Positions 63,803 to 64,000 of a stretch of DNA of 64,000 bases are shown piece after piece. Both the position numbers and the translations under genes were made by a program. Position 1 is the stretch's first letter; each line of letters opens with the position of its first letter. A model generated the notes under the pieces. It was not told the DNA's origin and did no database searches. It was given only the letters and a program-made list of their open reading frames with translations. Source of the DNA: Onchocerca volvulus (taxonomy: Eukaryota > Nematoda > Chromadorea > Rhabditida > Onchocercidae); assembly GCA_000499405.2 (NCBI GenBank), contig HG738140.1:3825541-3889540 (forward strand), written 5' to 3'.

Positions 63803-64000
63803 ATCGATATTGTGGAAAATTTTTACAAAATTGTTTTTTTTCGCAAGTTATAGAAATTAGGAAAATTAAAATAGCGCAAGATAAACTATTGCAGCTTCTA
63901 GATGATTATAGATATTTCTAGAGAATTACATGTATATAAAAGGAGCATATCTGTATAAAAGTGATAGCCTATTCCAATACAAATTTTTGTTAAAATTTGG
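63803..64000. other. Window edge, nothing recognised
   Basis: Short AT-rich tail. The last bases (ccaatacaaatttttgttaaaatttgg) vaguely resemble the repeat core at 63680-63700, so another copy may begin beyond the window. Confidence 0.35.

Overview
This window reads as nuclear DNA from a nematode, most likely an AT-rich spirurid/filarial-type worm (that finer placement is inference). Support comes from intron-dense genes of 11-22 coding exons, short acceptors of the TTTTCAG/TTTTTAG type, candidate spliced-leader acceptors a few bases from start codons, and protein families whose best recalled relatives are animal. It shows no operon with Shine-Dalgarno sites, no CRISPR array and no rRNA or tRNA that I can support.

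Layout. 1-17,873 holds no gene I can support: AT-rich DNA with poly-T tracts, microsatellites, several minisatellites and one short non-autonomous Helitron (1993-2500). 17,874-33,704 (+) is a 20-exon M13 zinc metallopeptidase (neprilysin-like, about 828 aa), with a Helitron fragment in its last intron. Converging on it, 35,977-40,309 (-) is an 11-exon SNAPC1/SNAP43 homologue (about 450 aa). Upstream of that on the same strand, 41,921-49,405 (-) is an 18-exon CLC-3/4/5-type chloride/proton exchanger (about 837 aa, resembling C. elegans CLH-5). About 2 kb away and divergent, 51,477-60,787 (+) is a 22-exon STRIP1/2 (FAM40, C. elegans FARL-11) homologue of about 1006-1030 aa. The right edge (61,939-63,800) is a repeat nest: a Helitron, a 181-bp tandem duplication, more Helitron-family DNA and a solo LTR with a perfect 5-bp target duplication. 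A second, older copy of that LTR sits in intron 1 of the STRIP gene.

The four genes do not form one pathway: a surface peptidase, a subunit of the snRNA/SL-RNA promoter-binding complex, an endosomal ion exchanger and a STRIPAK scaffold. I reconstructed every exon by hand by keeping reading phase across junctions and comparing with family sequences I know. All four models close with intact frames and conserved catalytic or structural residues, so none looks like a pseudogene.

I found no clearly new biological system. The best second looks are a uORF overlapping the CLC start codon by ATGA, two predicted GC-AG introns, three in-phase alternative donors in the STRIP gene, the Helitron and LTR families with diagnostic ends, and a 50-bp-period minisatellite just upstream of the peptidase start.
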